Source: Lachancea dasiensis
Taxonomy: Eukaryota; Ascomycota; Saccharomycetes; Saccharomycetales; Saccharomycetaceae
Direction of reading: 5' to 3'
DNA: 64,000 nt
Assembly: GCA_900074725.1 (NCBI GenBank)
Contig: LT598454.1
Location: forward strand, 564,854 to 628,853
Part shown: positions 10,094 to 19,636 of the stretch, piece after piece
Layout: every line of letters starts with the position of its first letter
Position numbering within the stretch: position 1 is the stretch's first letter
The notes under the pieces: generated by a model
The model's database searches: none
Seen by the model: the letters and a program-made list of their open reading frames with translations, nothing else
What the model was told of the DNA's origin: nothing
Made by a program: the position numbers and the translations under genes

Positions 10094-10534
10094 CTCTTTG
10101 TCACAGTCCGCCGGCAGCGGCTGTCCGGCGATGTGTATAACGGGGTTAGCGATTTGCACCACAGACAGAACAGCCGCGTGTGAAGCGATGGAGGTTACAC
10201 CCGCATACCACGCAGTGGGGCTTTACTAAAGCGTGTAACGCCGCTCCCGTTTGAATCTTGCCCAACTAGTCTTCGATCAAGGTAACATATCGATTAATTC
10301 AGTTTCGGAAGTTACCCGATACTTGGTGCAATTCCTTGGCATCTCACAGTCCTCTAAACCACTCGGGTCTAACGATCTAAACCCGTTATCGCCAACAATG
10401 CAATCCGCCTTGTAGCGTGCCTCATATATATAGATCAATCGGGCTACCCTACGGTAAATAAGTTTCATGTCGCGATTTCTGAGCTTAACTCCAAGGGAGC
10501 GGTGCCATGAGCAAGAGTTTAGATACTTTATTTA

Positions 10535-10830
10535 TCGAGGCGAATCTGACTCATTAGTAGAAAGCTTACTAAATTTGTCTTGCAAGTCGTTCAAAGACTT
10601 TGTGAGATGAGTAACTTGGGTCTAGGGAATTCTATTTATCTCTCTGCGATTATTTTAGCCATTAGCGTTGGTTCACTAACCAGAACAAAGACGGTAGGTC
10701 GAAGTCGATTTGTATGGCCTCTGTGGTATACTATCATTCTGTACTACTGTGTCACATATTTCCTGACGCTGATTATGCGATTAGGCGCACATCTCCATCA
10801 GTTCCCTAGTAACTCGCATTATTCCCAACA
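10535..10830 (+). mobile_element. Degraded LTR-like dispersed repeat, copy 1
   Basis: This is one of three related repeats in the window (others at 45644-46096 and 58874-59316). The family starts TGAGGCGAATC and ends TTATTCCCAACA, that is TG...CA with imperfect short inverted ends, as in solo LTRs of yeast Ty/copia-type elements. This copy is the shortest (about 296 bp against about 450) and the most diverged, so it is probably the oldest. No internal coding region and no convincing target-site duplication are seen. Family membership beyond LTR-like is inferred. Confidence 0.6.
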
Positions 10831-11850
10831 TTGATTGATCGTGGCCATGCAAGGCATCTTGGATATGTAGAGAATATTTGTCGTTTCACAGTGTCAGGAC
10901 CTGTACAGGGTTTTTACACTCTACGCTGAATTTGCCGCACCATGTTCTAGGTCACAATTAAACCTAGCTTTACATGCGATGTTTGCAAGGCCCAATCCTC
11001 TTCTGCCAAGCTCAGCAGCCGGACAGAGAGGACTTAAATTCTTGTTACCATAGTGGGGAGTATTTGTGCCAGCCCCATCCCAATCTAGATTACATCGCCC
11101 TTGCTAGCAAAACCATGCTTAGCGATGTTGGATCAACGACCTAGAGGAGTACGCCGGAATAGTTGACAGGGTAAATCAAGTGAATCAAAAACATGGTCGC
11201 AGATATACTGGTGAGGTGTTGAAATACTGGCTATTTTGCGCATTTCTTTAACCCATCGAGAACGGTTAATGTGGAGGTTACTGGTACTTGGTGGAAGCCG
11301 CGAAAGTTGGACAAGCACTGAGGAACTGTATCGCACGGTACCCTACGGCTTACTTGATCATGCTACATACTCATTTATAAGACTTTACTAGATGTCTGGG
11401 CTGTCGTGCATAGATTCTCTTGTGGACAGAGCTCAGCCAGTTGATTAAGCCCTGGAATCTTGTCCTCGTGGAGGTCTAGATCACCAGTCAAGTATTACCT
11501 CACAATACCTTAAACTTGTTTTCCGCAGACTCTCTGTCCCCCTTTCATACTTTGAAGAAGACTGCTCTACGGGAGAGCAGACACGCCAAGTACTTTGCTG
11601 AATGCACAATCCTATGGACAGGCAAAACTACGATCTATTCGCTCTTCCAAAGCAAGTGCCAGCAAAACCTTCTGAACTTTGGACGAAGCTGTGCGCCCTG
11701 GCAAATGTCTATGGTCACTATTGATCGACAGAGAGGTGACTAGCAACATTTCGAAAAAAAATAATGATCGAGGTATACAACTTGCAGTAGCTTGAGGGCG
11801 AATTCATACTCGTTGTCAAGTACACCTCTCCTGCTTTGACCCCATCAAAA
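10831..11850. other. Intergenic between LTR-like repeat and GNAT gene
   Basis: About 1 kb without a supportable gene. The short open frames (up to 75 codons, near 11516-11743) have no recognisable content. The last few hundred bases presumably carry the promoter of the acetyltransferase gene. Confidence 0.45.
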
Positions 11851-12369
11851 ATGTCTTCACTAAGAAGTGCTAGTATGGAAGACCTGAGCTTTATTCTAGA
11901 AATATTTGCCTCCGCTGTTGAAATGCTAAAATCAAAGGACATCGATCAATGGCAGAATGGTTATCCAAATGAGGAACAAGCAGTGATTGATATCCAAGGA
12001 AAGCAAAGTTATATCTTAACTTTCAATGGGAAAGTGGCTGCTGTAGGTACAATTACTACCGACAGAGATCCTTCCTACTCGGCCATTGATGGGAGTTGGG
12101 CTGGTAAAGACGGCGACAAGTACGCCTCTCTGCATCGAATCGCAGTGTCTGAAGCCTTCAGAGGAAAACGCCTGGGTCAATTAGTACTGTCCGCCCTGGT
12201 TGAAAAGTGTAAGGAATTGGGTTTTAGTGATATAAGGGCCGATACCCATCGAGACAATAACGCCATGCGAAAATTATTATCCGCTAACAGCTTTGAATAT
12301 CGAGGAATAATTTCTAAAAACAACAACTGTTCCATGCGACTTGCTTACCAGTTACATCTAGATAGGTAG
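11851..12369 (+). CDS. Bacterial-type GNAT N-acetyltransferase
   Basis: The product is a 172-residue single-domain GCN5-related N-acetyltransferase, which moves the acetyl group of acetyl-CoA to an unknown amine. The acetyl-CoA binding motif is visible as LHRIAVSEAFRGKRLGQLVL (about 93-112; the R/Q-x-x-G-x-G/A signature is here RGKRLG). It is followed by IRADTHRDNNAMRKLLSANSFEYRGI (about 126-151), the usual N-x-x-A/M and C-terminal strand region. The N-terminal string DIDQWQNGYPNEE and the overall layout closely recall small GNATs common in Firmicutes such as lactobacilli. No such gene belongs at this place in S. cerevisiae. ATG 11851 is used; the frame extends only five codons upstream with no ATG. 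Convergent with the next gene, 95 bp apart. Substrate unknown; bacterial origin is inferred. Confidence 0.85.
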   Translation: MSSLRSASMEDLSFILEIFASAVEMLKSKDIDQWQNGYPNEEQAVIDIQGKQSYILTFNGKVAAVGTITTDRDPSYSAIDGSWAGKDGDKYASLHRIAVSEAFRGKRLGQLVLSALVEKCKELGFSDIRADTHRDNNAMRKLLSANSFEYRGIISKNNNCSMRLAYQLHLDR

Positions 12370-12464
12370 AATTTCGATATACGGAAAAACAAAAATCTAC
12401 TACGCACATGCTACTTAAAGCCTACGTTGCACCATAAAGAACTGCACTTGGCACCGGGCTCATC

Positions 12465-13421
12465 TCAAGCAATGTCCACCTTGGCCACGGCTTCTGTGAC
12501 TAATTCCTCAATTGACTTCCTCTTCAAGGTTAAAAACCCATCGCCGTCGAATTGCAGGCCGTCCTCGATGTCTCCAGCACCAGAACCGTTGAAGACCGCG
12601 GTCATCAAACTCGTGTAGAAAGCTGGGATGATTTGTCCCTCTTCGAGTGCTTTCTGGCGCTTCGCAAGCATGCTCTCGATGCTTACAGGAACCTTCTCGA
12701 ACTCCAGCTTAGTAACCTTCTCGAAGGTTTCTGCAATCTCCTTCAAGCTGGTGCGGACCTCGGCTACACGAATGCGCTTGTTCTTTGTCTTCTCCTCGTC
12801 CATCTGTAACACTGCAACGAAGCATGCCCCAATGAAGGGCAGCGACGAGCCCGTTACGTGGTGCTTTCCGTCGTCGAACAAGGTGATCTTGCGGTTTTGA
12901 GGCTCGATTGTGCCAAAACGGCCCTCGAGCGCAGCGTCGATGAAAAGCGAGGGGATAAGCGTGGTGAAGCTCACCGTGGAATTTTCTTCGGCGAGCGCTA
13001 GAAACTTGCGAGCGTCTTGGACAGGCGAAACGACCGGAGCAAGTGGGCTGCCATCGGGTCTGGTGAACAGAGCAACAGCGCTAGGATGCAAAACATCCAT
13101 ACCACACCAGCATGGGAAAATACGGCGAACACCTGTTTCCTTAGCTGCTTCCAGCAGCTGCTTGTCCACCACACCGCCGACTTTGCCGGAAACGAGGTTC
13201 ATGATGGCATCGGCCCCACTCACTGCTGCTGCAAGGTCCGCTTTGTCCCCGTAGTTCACTGGCACCACACGAGCGCCAGGAACGGATACTTTTTTACCAC
13301 TGTTGCTGCGAGTGAGCACAGTGACATCAAATTTGGGTGTTGTGCAGTCCAAAAGAGCCTTAAGGACGTGATCTGCAAGGTTGCCTGAGCTTCCAGCAAC
13401 GACAATTTTTTTGAAGGCCAT
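12465..13421 (-). CDS. NmrA-like / isoflavone-reductase-like NAD(P)-binding protein
   Basis: The product is a 318-residue atypical short-chain dehydrogenase. The N-terminal Rossmann start is KKIVVAGSSGNLADHVLKAL (about 4-23), a variant of the GxxGxxG dinucleotide loop. VTVLTRSNSGKK follows, with a basic patch that would favour NADP(H). DLAAAVSGADAIMNLVSG (about 62-79) and a later TLIPSLFIDAALEGRFG (about 151-167) fit the NmrA/PCBER group common in filamentous fungi. The substrate cannot be told; some members are redox sensors without catalysis. By eye the gene is richer in G+C than its neighbours, with codons ending in C or G. It has no counterpart here in S. cerevisiae. Family is clear; function is not. 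Confidence 0.8.
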   Translation of the reverse strand: MAFKKIVVAGSSGNLADHVLKALLDCTTPKFDVTVLTRSNSGKKVSVPGARVVPVNYGDKADLAAAVSGADAIMNLVSGKVGGVVDKQLLEAAKETGVRRIFPCWCGMDVLHPSAVALFTRPDGSPLAPVVSPVQDARKFLALAEENSTVSFTTLIPSLFIDAALEGRFGTIEPQNRKITLFDDGKHHVTGSSLPFIGACFVAVLQMDEEKTKNKRIRVAEVRTSLKEIAETFEKVTKLEFEKVPVSIESMLAKRQKALEEGQIIPAFYTSLMTAVFNGSGAGDIEDGLQFDGDGFLTLKRKSIEELVTEAVAKVDIA

Positions 13422-14179
13422 AGAGGTAGAGTTGTGAGAATTGAGGAGATCGATCTCTGTAGGTGGTTGACTAAGTTCAAAACTAAACCATGGTCAAACT
13501 TATCAGCTAGAGAAACAGATTTCCCCTCCATTTATAGACGTCTGTCATTTTAATCTGGGATTACTAACCATTCCATGCGTTTATCACCCGGCTTGGCATT
13601 GCTTATCAAACACACCATGCCAAGCTCTTGTTTTCCCACGACTTCGGGCCTAGTATGGACCTAACCATTCTTTCTTGGCCATGTGATCTCTACAGGTTAG
13701 TTTCTGACAGTTCAAATCCCAGTGAGCTTGATTTTATACTAACAGACATCTTAGTGAATTTGTCATGGGGTGACAAATCACAAAGTCCGATAAGGCCTTT
13801 GGGCTATGGTGGTATGTAGAAGAATTATGCGAGTCTGCTGTGTAGTCCTGATTGGATAATCTAGATATTTTGTAGTAGGCAGCGTCGTTCATCGCCACAA
13901 CCTGGGTGGAAGATGGCACAATACGTCTAGAGGGACCTCTATTAACATCGACAGTTCCGGATCGTTTTACTTTCCACTGCTTCTCTCCACTCTAAAGTTT
14001 GTAGCGGTTCTGATCAAAATAATTTCCACTGCTTCCCTCCACTTCAGAGTTTGTAGCGACTCTGATTGTACCTCCCGCACGCAGACCCCAGTATTTCGAT
14101 ACCACGTCGGAGTTCCTCGGCGCTCGCAAAGCAACACAGAGGCGGAAACAGAGGCGAAAGATGCAGGCCCCAATTGTCT
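13422..14179. other. Intergenic, accessory island, with tandem repeat
   Basis: Includes the promoter of the NmrA-like gene and unassigned sequence. No supportable gene. The only clear structure is the 43-bp tandem repeat listed separately. Confidence 0.45.
13972..14066. repeat. Imperfect 43-bp direct repeat, two units
   Basis: Units at 13972-14014 and 14024-14066 share TTCCACTGCTT-CTCCACT and AGTTTGTAGCG-TCTGAT, with about five differences, separated by nine bases. It lies just upstream of the fused gene fragments. No function is evident. Confidence 0.8.
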
Positions 14180-14308
14180 ATGCATTTTGCGCGTGGATTT
14201 TCGATCTGTCAAGGGACTTATAAGTCTGCATGCTCGCCCGTGACACCAGTGCATCATTTGGTGAAGATCAAGTCCTAGCTCTCGCCCAGATTCGGGGCCT
14301 AAAGTATG
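14180..14308 (+). pseudogene. Truncated copy of the 5' end of MRPL7
   Basis: From ATG 14180 the sequence follows the first roughly 43 codons of the intact MRPL7 gene (minus strand, start 19268) at nearly 90 percent identity. It shares the string GGACTTATAAGTCTGCATGC. It carries a short deletion and an in-frame TAG (CAAGTCCTAGCT where the gene has AAGTCCAAGCT). Similarity begins essentially at the ATG and does not extend into the MRPL7 upstream region. It ends where the SEC26 fragment begins, so this is a piece, not a full retrocopy. Its parent lies 5 kb away on the opposite strand. Confidence 0.9.
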
Positions 14309-14309
14309 C

Positions 14310-14411
14310 GTTAGCGAGCACTTAATTCCCGACGCATGCGATATCATCATTTAGTTTTTGGTGGCGGAAACTGATCGGTTTGCAAGAGAAATGCATTTTT
14401 GGGTTGGCGGT
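14310..14411 (+). pseudogene. Internal fragment of SEC26 fused to the MRPL7 fragment
   Basis: The sequence from GTTAGCGAGCACTTAATTCC to TTTTTGGGTTGGCGG matches SEC26 positions 15874-15978 (about codons 167-201) at about 93 percent identity. Small indels put it out of frame and an in-frame TAG replaces a codon. It is joined directly to the MRPL7 fragment and in the same direction, although SEC26 and MRPL7 themselves are convergent and more than 2 kb separate the two source segments. The join therefore needed a rearrangement or a copy-paste repair event. Confidence 0.9.
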
Positions 14412-14500
14412 CTCTTCTTCGTATTTCCCTCGAAAATGACACTCTCAACGGTGGCACTAAACGTCGCCAACTGAACAGTTCAAGACCGATCAAAGTGCAT

Positions 14501-14903
14501 GGACAGCCTGCAATAATGTCGCCCAAAACTACAACATTTTGACGGCCCTTAACCGTGCGATACTCATCGGTTTGCAAATATTCTTCTCCATCGACTGGTT
14601 TCTTTTTAAGAAAGCCATTGTTAGGGGCCACACCATACGCAAATGTGACGACATCTACGAGCTGCGAAGCTCGTCGTCGAGCTCAACTCTGAATTTATCA
14701 TGAATCTTCTCGATTGACTTGGAGCGCACGTTGTTCGCACCTTTCACGTTTAGCTTTTGTAATTGACGCTCCGCAGCTTGTGAGACCTTAGGAAACCAAT
14801 TCGCCAAAGGAGCATTGCTCTCTGGATAAATGGTTATATTTTTCTTTGCTCCCTAGGTATGGCCCAGTTCTCTAGCGACTTCAACTGCAGTGGCACCTCC
14901 GCC
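14501..14903 (-). pseudogene. Broken AIF/AMID-like FAD-NAD(P)H oxidoreductase
   Basis: The reverse strand begins with the nucleotide-binding loop GGGATAVEVARELGH (the family GGGATGVE motif) at about 14903. It continues with ITIYPESNAPLANWFPKVSQ and AERQLQKLNVKGANNVR. After a frame change it resumes as VDVVTFAYGVAPNNGFL, EYLQTDEYRTVKGRQNVVV and LGDIIAGC, the GD motif that binds FAD. This order is that of AIF1/AMID-type oxidoreductases. I see an in-frame TAG at 14853-14855, a second stop at 14655-14657 and a frameshift near the latter. The N-terminal third and the C-terminus are missing. It is thus a fragmentary host-type pseudogene. An intact paralogue may exist elsewhere. Confidence 0.75.
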
Positions 14904-15375
14904 CCTTACGGAACGCCTTGACAGAAAGGAAAAAAGCTCTAGTACTCAGTCCTGACCAAGCCCACACCTCCTCACAGCCGTACCACACGGGTCGGTGACT
15001 AGCGAGCATTTTCTTCTACTGTGGGGCCCAATCTTCCGGTGAACAAGAATTGTGTGAGCAAAGTTCGGGTCCTGCAAGAGATGATCATATTCAGCTACTA
15101 AACTTCCTAAATCTGTAGCTTAGAAGACCTTGCTCAGGACATTACACTAGGAAGACCATCTCTATCTGAGTTTGAATAGGGCGATGAGCCGTTTGGAGGG
15201 TTTTCTGTTCACATAGCGCTTCAAACTCAATCTCCATACGTGTTTGGTGATAAACACCGCCACCTACATAAAATTATTTGACAACAGATTGGTAGAGACT
15301 CTCTGGAGTAAACAAGGCATTCTACATCGCTCAAAAGAGCTACTGGCTTCAATTGATCGTTGAATTGGATCTGAG
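14904..15375. other. Upstream region of SEC26
   Basis: No gene is seen. A perfect PAC core GCGATGAG lies at 15181-15188, about 190 bp before the SEC26 ATG; without an RRPE beside it I give it little weight. Confidence 0.4.
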
Positions 15376-18288
15376 ATGGGCACCACTTTTCAACAGTCAG
15401 CATTTACGCTGGTTTACGATCCTAGCCCGAGTTTTGTCGGGTACACTAATGCGGAGTTGCAAAAATCGCTTGAAAAGGGTTCTGATGAAGAAAAGGTTAG
15501 TACCATGAAAAGAATGCTTGTCATGATGCTCGACGGTAACCCCTTACCAGATATGTTAATGCACGTAATTCGCTTTGTGATGCCTTCGAAAAACAAACAG
15601 TTGAAGAAGCTGCTTTATTTCTACTGGGAGATTGTCCCAAAATTGGATGCCGAGGGTAAGCTCAAACAAGAAATGATTTTAGTTTGCAACGCGATCCAGC
15701 ACGATCTTCAACACCCCAACGAGTACATTCGTGGGAATACTTTGCGTTTTTTGACAAAACTACGTGAGGCTGATTTGCTCGAGCAAATGGTCCCCGCTGT
15801 CCGTCAATGCCTTGAGTACCGTCATGCGTATATTCGCAAGTATGCAATTCTGGCCGTCTACTCGATCTACAAAGTTAGCGAACACTTAATTCCCGACGCA
15901 TGCGATATCATCAATTCGTTTTTGGTGGCGGAAACTGATCCGATTTGCAAGAGAAATGCATTTTTGGGGTTGGCGGAACTTGACAGAGAGTCCGCACTCA
16001 GCTACTTGCAAGACAACCTTGCATCTATTGAAAGTCTTGACTCACTTCTCCAGGGTGCCTTCATTGACTTTATTCGCAAGGATGCCATCCAGACACCATC
16101 TCTTAAGCCTCAATATGTGGACTTATTGCAGGATTTGCTTGCCGCAACTACATCTCATGAAGTGATCTTCGAAGCGTCTTTGGCTTTGACAGTATTAACC
16201 AATGACCCCGAAGAGTTACGCCAAGTGGCTTCGAAACTCATCGACGTCGCCGTGAAGGAATCGGATAACAATACCAAATTAATCGTACTTGAAAGAATTC
16301 AGGATGTGCATAAAAGAGCTCCTGGATATTTGGAAGATCTAGCCTTGGACATCTTGCGAGTATTGAGTGCTCAAGATTTGGATGTTAGATCTAGAGCCTT
16401 GGATATTGCACTAGAGTTGGTGTCATCAAGAAATGTAGATGACGTTATAAAGCTTCTCAAGAAAGAATTGCAGATAACGATTACAAATGCCCACAACGAT
16501 GAAAAGTCCACTGATTATAGACAAATTCTTATTGAGAATATTCATAAGGTTGCAATTAGATTCGTGGAGGTTTCAGCAGATGTTGTGTCACTCTTCTTAG
16601 AGTTTGTTGGTAACTTGAGCTCTAGCGCTGCGAGCGGCGTTATCTCGTTCATTAAAGAAGTGATTGAAAAATACCCTCAACTAAGGAAGGAAATTTTACA
16701 GCATTTGATCGGTGCTCTTCCCTATATATCTTCAGCCAAAGCTTACCGAGGAGCTCTGTGGATTTTGGGAGAGTATTCGTTAGATGCTAATGATGTCCAG
16801 AGCTCTTGGAAGCACATTCGCAGTAGCATAGGCGAACTGCCCATTGTACAGTCAGAATCCAAGGAGCGTGAAGGTGAATCGGAAGCAGACGACGTGGCTA
16901 CGGAGGGACCCACCCCAGCCGGACCTGTCGTTTTGCCAGACGGGACGTACGCGACAGAATCTGCTTTTTCGTCTGCACCAGTCACCTTGACCAACGAAGA
17001 AAAAGAATCCAAGCCAGCTCTTCGCCGCTTTGTTCTCAGTGGTGACTTTTACACTGCTTCAGTTTTGGCAACAACTATTGTGAAATGCGTTTTAAGATTC
17101 GAAAAGGCCTCTAGCGACAGTTCTGTCCTAAATGCGCTAAAAGCGGAGGCTATGTTAATTCTTGTCAGCATCTTAAGAGCAGGTCAAAGCTCTTTGGTCG
17201 AAAAGAAAATAGATGAGGACAGCTCCGAAAGAATTTTAATTTCATTGTCGATTTTAATGGATGATCAGGCTTCTGAGCATGCCGATAGTCGAAAGCTTTT
17301 GGAAATGGCTTATTTGGAAGCCACAAAAAATTCGTTTGAATCAAAGATTGCCAGCGCCAAGCGCGAGTCTGCCAAAAAGTCTGCATCTGCTCTGGCTAAC
17401 AACGCTGAACCAATTGACAAAGCGATAATGTTTAGACAATTCGCCGCAAAGGATGTACACAATACTGCTGTTGACACTATCAATGAAGATCTTGAAATGG
17501 CGATTACAGGTCAGTCACAAAGCTTCAGAGCGTCCACCTCATTAATGTCTAAACTGAGAAAAGTGGTTCCCCTCACAGGATTTTCAGACCCAGTCTATGC
17601 AGAAGCCTACATTACTAACCATCAATTTGACGTCGTGATCGATGTGCTACTGGTCAATCAGACTAAAGAAACGTTGAAGAACTTGCACGTCCAGTTCGCC
17701 ACATTAGGGGATTTAAAGATCATAGACAATCCACCAAGCACCAATGTTGTTGCCCATGGCTTCCATAAGTTGACAGTCACTGTTAAAGTATCTTCTGCCG
17801 ATACAGGTGTCATTTTTGGCAATATCATTTATGATGGTGGACATGGTGAGGATTCTCGATATGTCATTATGAATGACATTCACGTTGATATAATGGACTA
17901 CATTAAGCCGGCTAAAACGGACGAAGCGACGTTCCGCAAAATGTGGAATGCATTTGAGTGGGAAAATAAGATCACGGTGAAGTCTAAGCTCCCAACGTTG
18001 CACGCGTACCTTGACGAACTGGTGAAGGGTACCAAGATGGGAATCCTAACTACCGAAGAAGCTCTAGGCGAGAAAGACTGCAGATTTTTGAGCTGCAACC
18101 TATATTCTAAGTCTACGTTTGGAGAGGATGCGTTAGCCAATTTGTGCATTGAGAAAGATCCCGTGTCTGGCGACGTTGTTGGCAATGTTCGTATTCGTTC
18201 CAAGGGTCAAGGATTAGCTCTTTCGTTGGGAGACAGAGTGGCATTGATAGCCAGACAGGTGAACAAGGTAAAATTGAATCACGTTTAG
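15376..18288 (+). CDS. SEC26: Coatomer beta subunit Sec26 (beta-COP)
   Basis: Sec26 is the beta subunit of the COPI coat, which forms vesicles for Golgi-to-ER retrieval. The 970-residue product (S. cerevisiae 973) shows the adaptin-like HEAT/ARM solenoid from the N-terminus: TLRFLTKLREADLLEQMVPA and RHAYIRKYAILAVYSIYK around residues 117-155, and LASIESLDSLLQGAFIDFIR around 215. An acidic linker lies near 500-550. The C-terminal appendage starts near VPLTGFSDPVYAEAY and includes MWNAFEWENKITVKS. The start is supported by the conserved N-terminus and downstream position of the promoter. It is convergent with MRPL7, as YDR238C/YDR237W. A 105-bp piece of this gene has been copied to 14.3 kb. Confidence 0.97.
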   Translation: MGTTFQQSAFTLVYDPSPSFVGYTNAELQKSLEKGSDEEKVSTMKRMLVMMLDGNPLPDMLMHVIRFVMPSKNKQLKKLLYFYWEIVPKLDAEGKLKQEMILVCNAIQHDLQHPNEYIRGNTLRFLTKLREADLLEQMVPAVRQCLEYRHAYIRKYAILAVYSIYKVSEHLIPDACDIINSFLVAETDPICKRNAFLGLAELDRESALSYLQDNLASIESLDSLLQGAFIDFIRKDAIQTPSLKPQYVDLLQDLLAATTSHEVIFEASLALTVLTNDPEELRQVASKLIDVAVKESDNNTKLIVLERIQDVHKRAPGYLEDLALDILRVLSAQDLDVRSRALDIALELVSSRNVDDVIKLLKKELQITITNAHNDEKSTDYRQILIENIHKVAIRFVEVSADVVSLFLEFVGNLSSSAASGVISFIKEVIEKYPQLRKEILQHLIGALPYISSAKAYRGALWILGEYSLDANDVQSSWKHIRSSIGELPIVQSESKEREGESEADDVATEGPTPAGPVVLPDGTYATESAFSSAPVTLTNEEKESKPALRRFVLSGDFYTASVLATTIVKCVLRFEKASSDSSVLNALKAEAMLILVSILRAGQSSLVEKKIDEDSSERILISLSILMDDQASEHADSRKLLEMAYLEATKNSFESKIASAKRESAKKSASALANNAEPIDKAIMFRQFAAKDVHNTAVDTINEDLEMAITGQSQSFRASTSLMSKLRKVVPLTGFSDPVYAEAYITNHQFDVVIDVLLVNQTKETLKNLHVQFATLGDLKIIDNPPSTNVVAHGFHKLTVTVKVSSADTGVIFGNIIYDGGHGEDSRYVIMNDIHVDIMDYIKPAKTDEATFRKMWNAFEWENKITVKSKLPTLHAYLDELVKGTKMGILTTEEALGEKDCRFLSCNLYSKSTFGEDALANLCIEKDPVSGDVVGNVRIRSKGQGLALSLGDRVALIARQVNKVKLNHV

Positions 18289-18398
18289 AATCTGTTAATG
18301 AAGAAAAGTATATACAGAAGAAAAAGAGCCCAGGATGGTTAGGCCCATCTATAAAACGTCAATGATAATATTTACAGAATTTGATCGTAGAATGTTCT

Positions 18399-19268
18399 TC
18401 ATCTTAGTTTCTCAGGACCGTGAAATGGAAGTCCGAAAGCACTGATCAGGGTTCTGGCTTGGACATCGTTCTGAGCAGATGAGTTGATATTGATATGCAT
18501 ACCAAAGGTCTTGGGCCACAGATCTTGGTTTGATTCAATTTCGGGAAAAAACTTGACGTCTTCAGAGGTCAGGCCGAAAGAGATACTTCCAAAGCGGCTA
18601 CCAGACTTGTTGCTAATACCCTTGTACTCTCTTTTCCTTGGTAGCACAATTTCAGTCAATGTGCTCAAAAACTGAGCCATGGGACGGCCCTTGAGCTCAA
18701 CTTTCGCTCCCATGTGAGTACCTCTCCTCACTTTCCAGGTAGGAACATCTGTTCTCGAGTAAACGGGACGAGGTTTACAGCCCGTGAGTTGTTGTAACTG
18801 CAGACCGGCGCTGATGGGCAACAATTGGTTTTCTCTAGCTTCCTTCACATAGCAATTTATCACTACAGACTCGATGGCCGGGATATTATGCCACTTAATC
18901 GGTTTGATATCGGGAAGCTGTATTTCTGAACCTTTGGGTTTCCTGACCTGTCTGTTCACATGGTATGGACTAGAATAGTCCCATGTTCTGTTCTTCACAC
19001 CTTTTTTCACCTCTGCCTTGTGTGAGTAATTGATCAGAAGGAGATCAGACTGAAGTGTGTCATGGTAGTAGTCACTGACTCTGTCCTGATGTGTAGCAAC
19101 CGGCCTGAATGCTGGCGATCTGATATCGTTCTTGTCATATTTTAGGCCCTCGAATCTTGGCGAGAGCTTGGATTTGTCGACCTTCACCAAATGATGCACT
19201 GGTTTCACGAGCGAGCATGCAGACTTATAAGTCCCTTGACTGGTCGAAAATCCACGCACAAAATGCAT
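18399..19268 (-). CDS. MRPL7: Mitochondrial ribosomal protein uL5m (Mrpl7)
   Basis: Mrpl7 is the mitochondrial large-subunit homologue of bacterial L5 and binds the central protuberance. The 289-residue product (S. cerevisiae 292) starts [18 protein letters not shown], a typical mitochondrial presequence. The L5 core follows: [39 protein letters not shown] (about 158-178), [14 protein letters not shown] and the C-terminal [18 protein letters not shown]. It is divergent from GLE1 and convergent with SEC26. Its first 43 codons are duplicated as a fragment at 14180. Confidence 0.95.
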   Translation of the reverse strand: MHFVRGFSTSQGTYKSACSLVKPVHHLVKVDKSKLSPRFEGLKYDKNDIRSPAFRPVATHQDRVSDYYHDTLQSDLLLINYSHKAEVKKGVKNRTWDYSSPYHVNRQVRKPKGSEIQLPDIKPIKWHNIPAIESVVINCYVKEARENQLLPISAGLQLQQLTGCKPRPVYSRTDVPTWKVRRGTHMGAKVELKGRPMAQFLSTLTEIVLPRKREYKGISNKSGSRFGSISFGLTSEDVKFFPEIESNQDLWPKTFGMHININSSAQNDVQARTLISAFGLPFHGPEKLR

Positions 19269-19636
19269 TGTTCACCGCCAACTGTTGTAAATATTAGTCT
19301 TCTTGGGAATATTACCAATTAGTGGTAGCAGATGATTCCAACTCTTCAAAAAAACCGTCTCCGAAAGCTTGAAAAGACCTTTAAGATCGTGTTGATTTTG
19401 AAATGACTAAAAAATTGCACTGGGGTGCTGAGATCCCCTCTGTAACCTGGCTTTGACGGACTTCTTAGTCTTGATAGAAAATTTTCAATATCTTAAAGAT
19501 GGTCGTTGGTTTTAATTTACAGTAACATCCAATACTGGAAAACGACTCATCGTGAAATTCAACCAAAAACAACCTTCAATTGACCTTCTGGCGACTTGGT
19601 TTCGATACTTAAAGTCTCAGAAGATCCTTGAGATAG
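19269..19636. promoter_or_regulatory. Divergent promoter region MRPL7/GLE1
   Basis: A 368-bp divergent intergenic region. It contains GAAAATTTTC near 19477, an RRPE-like palindrome, but no other recognisable site. No gene is seen. Confidence 0.35.
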
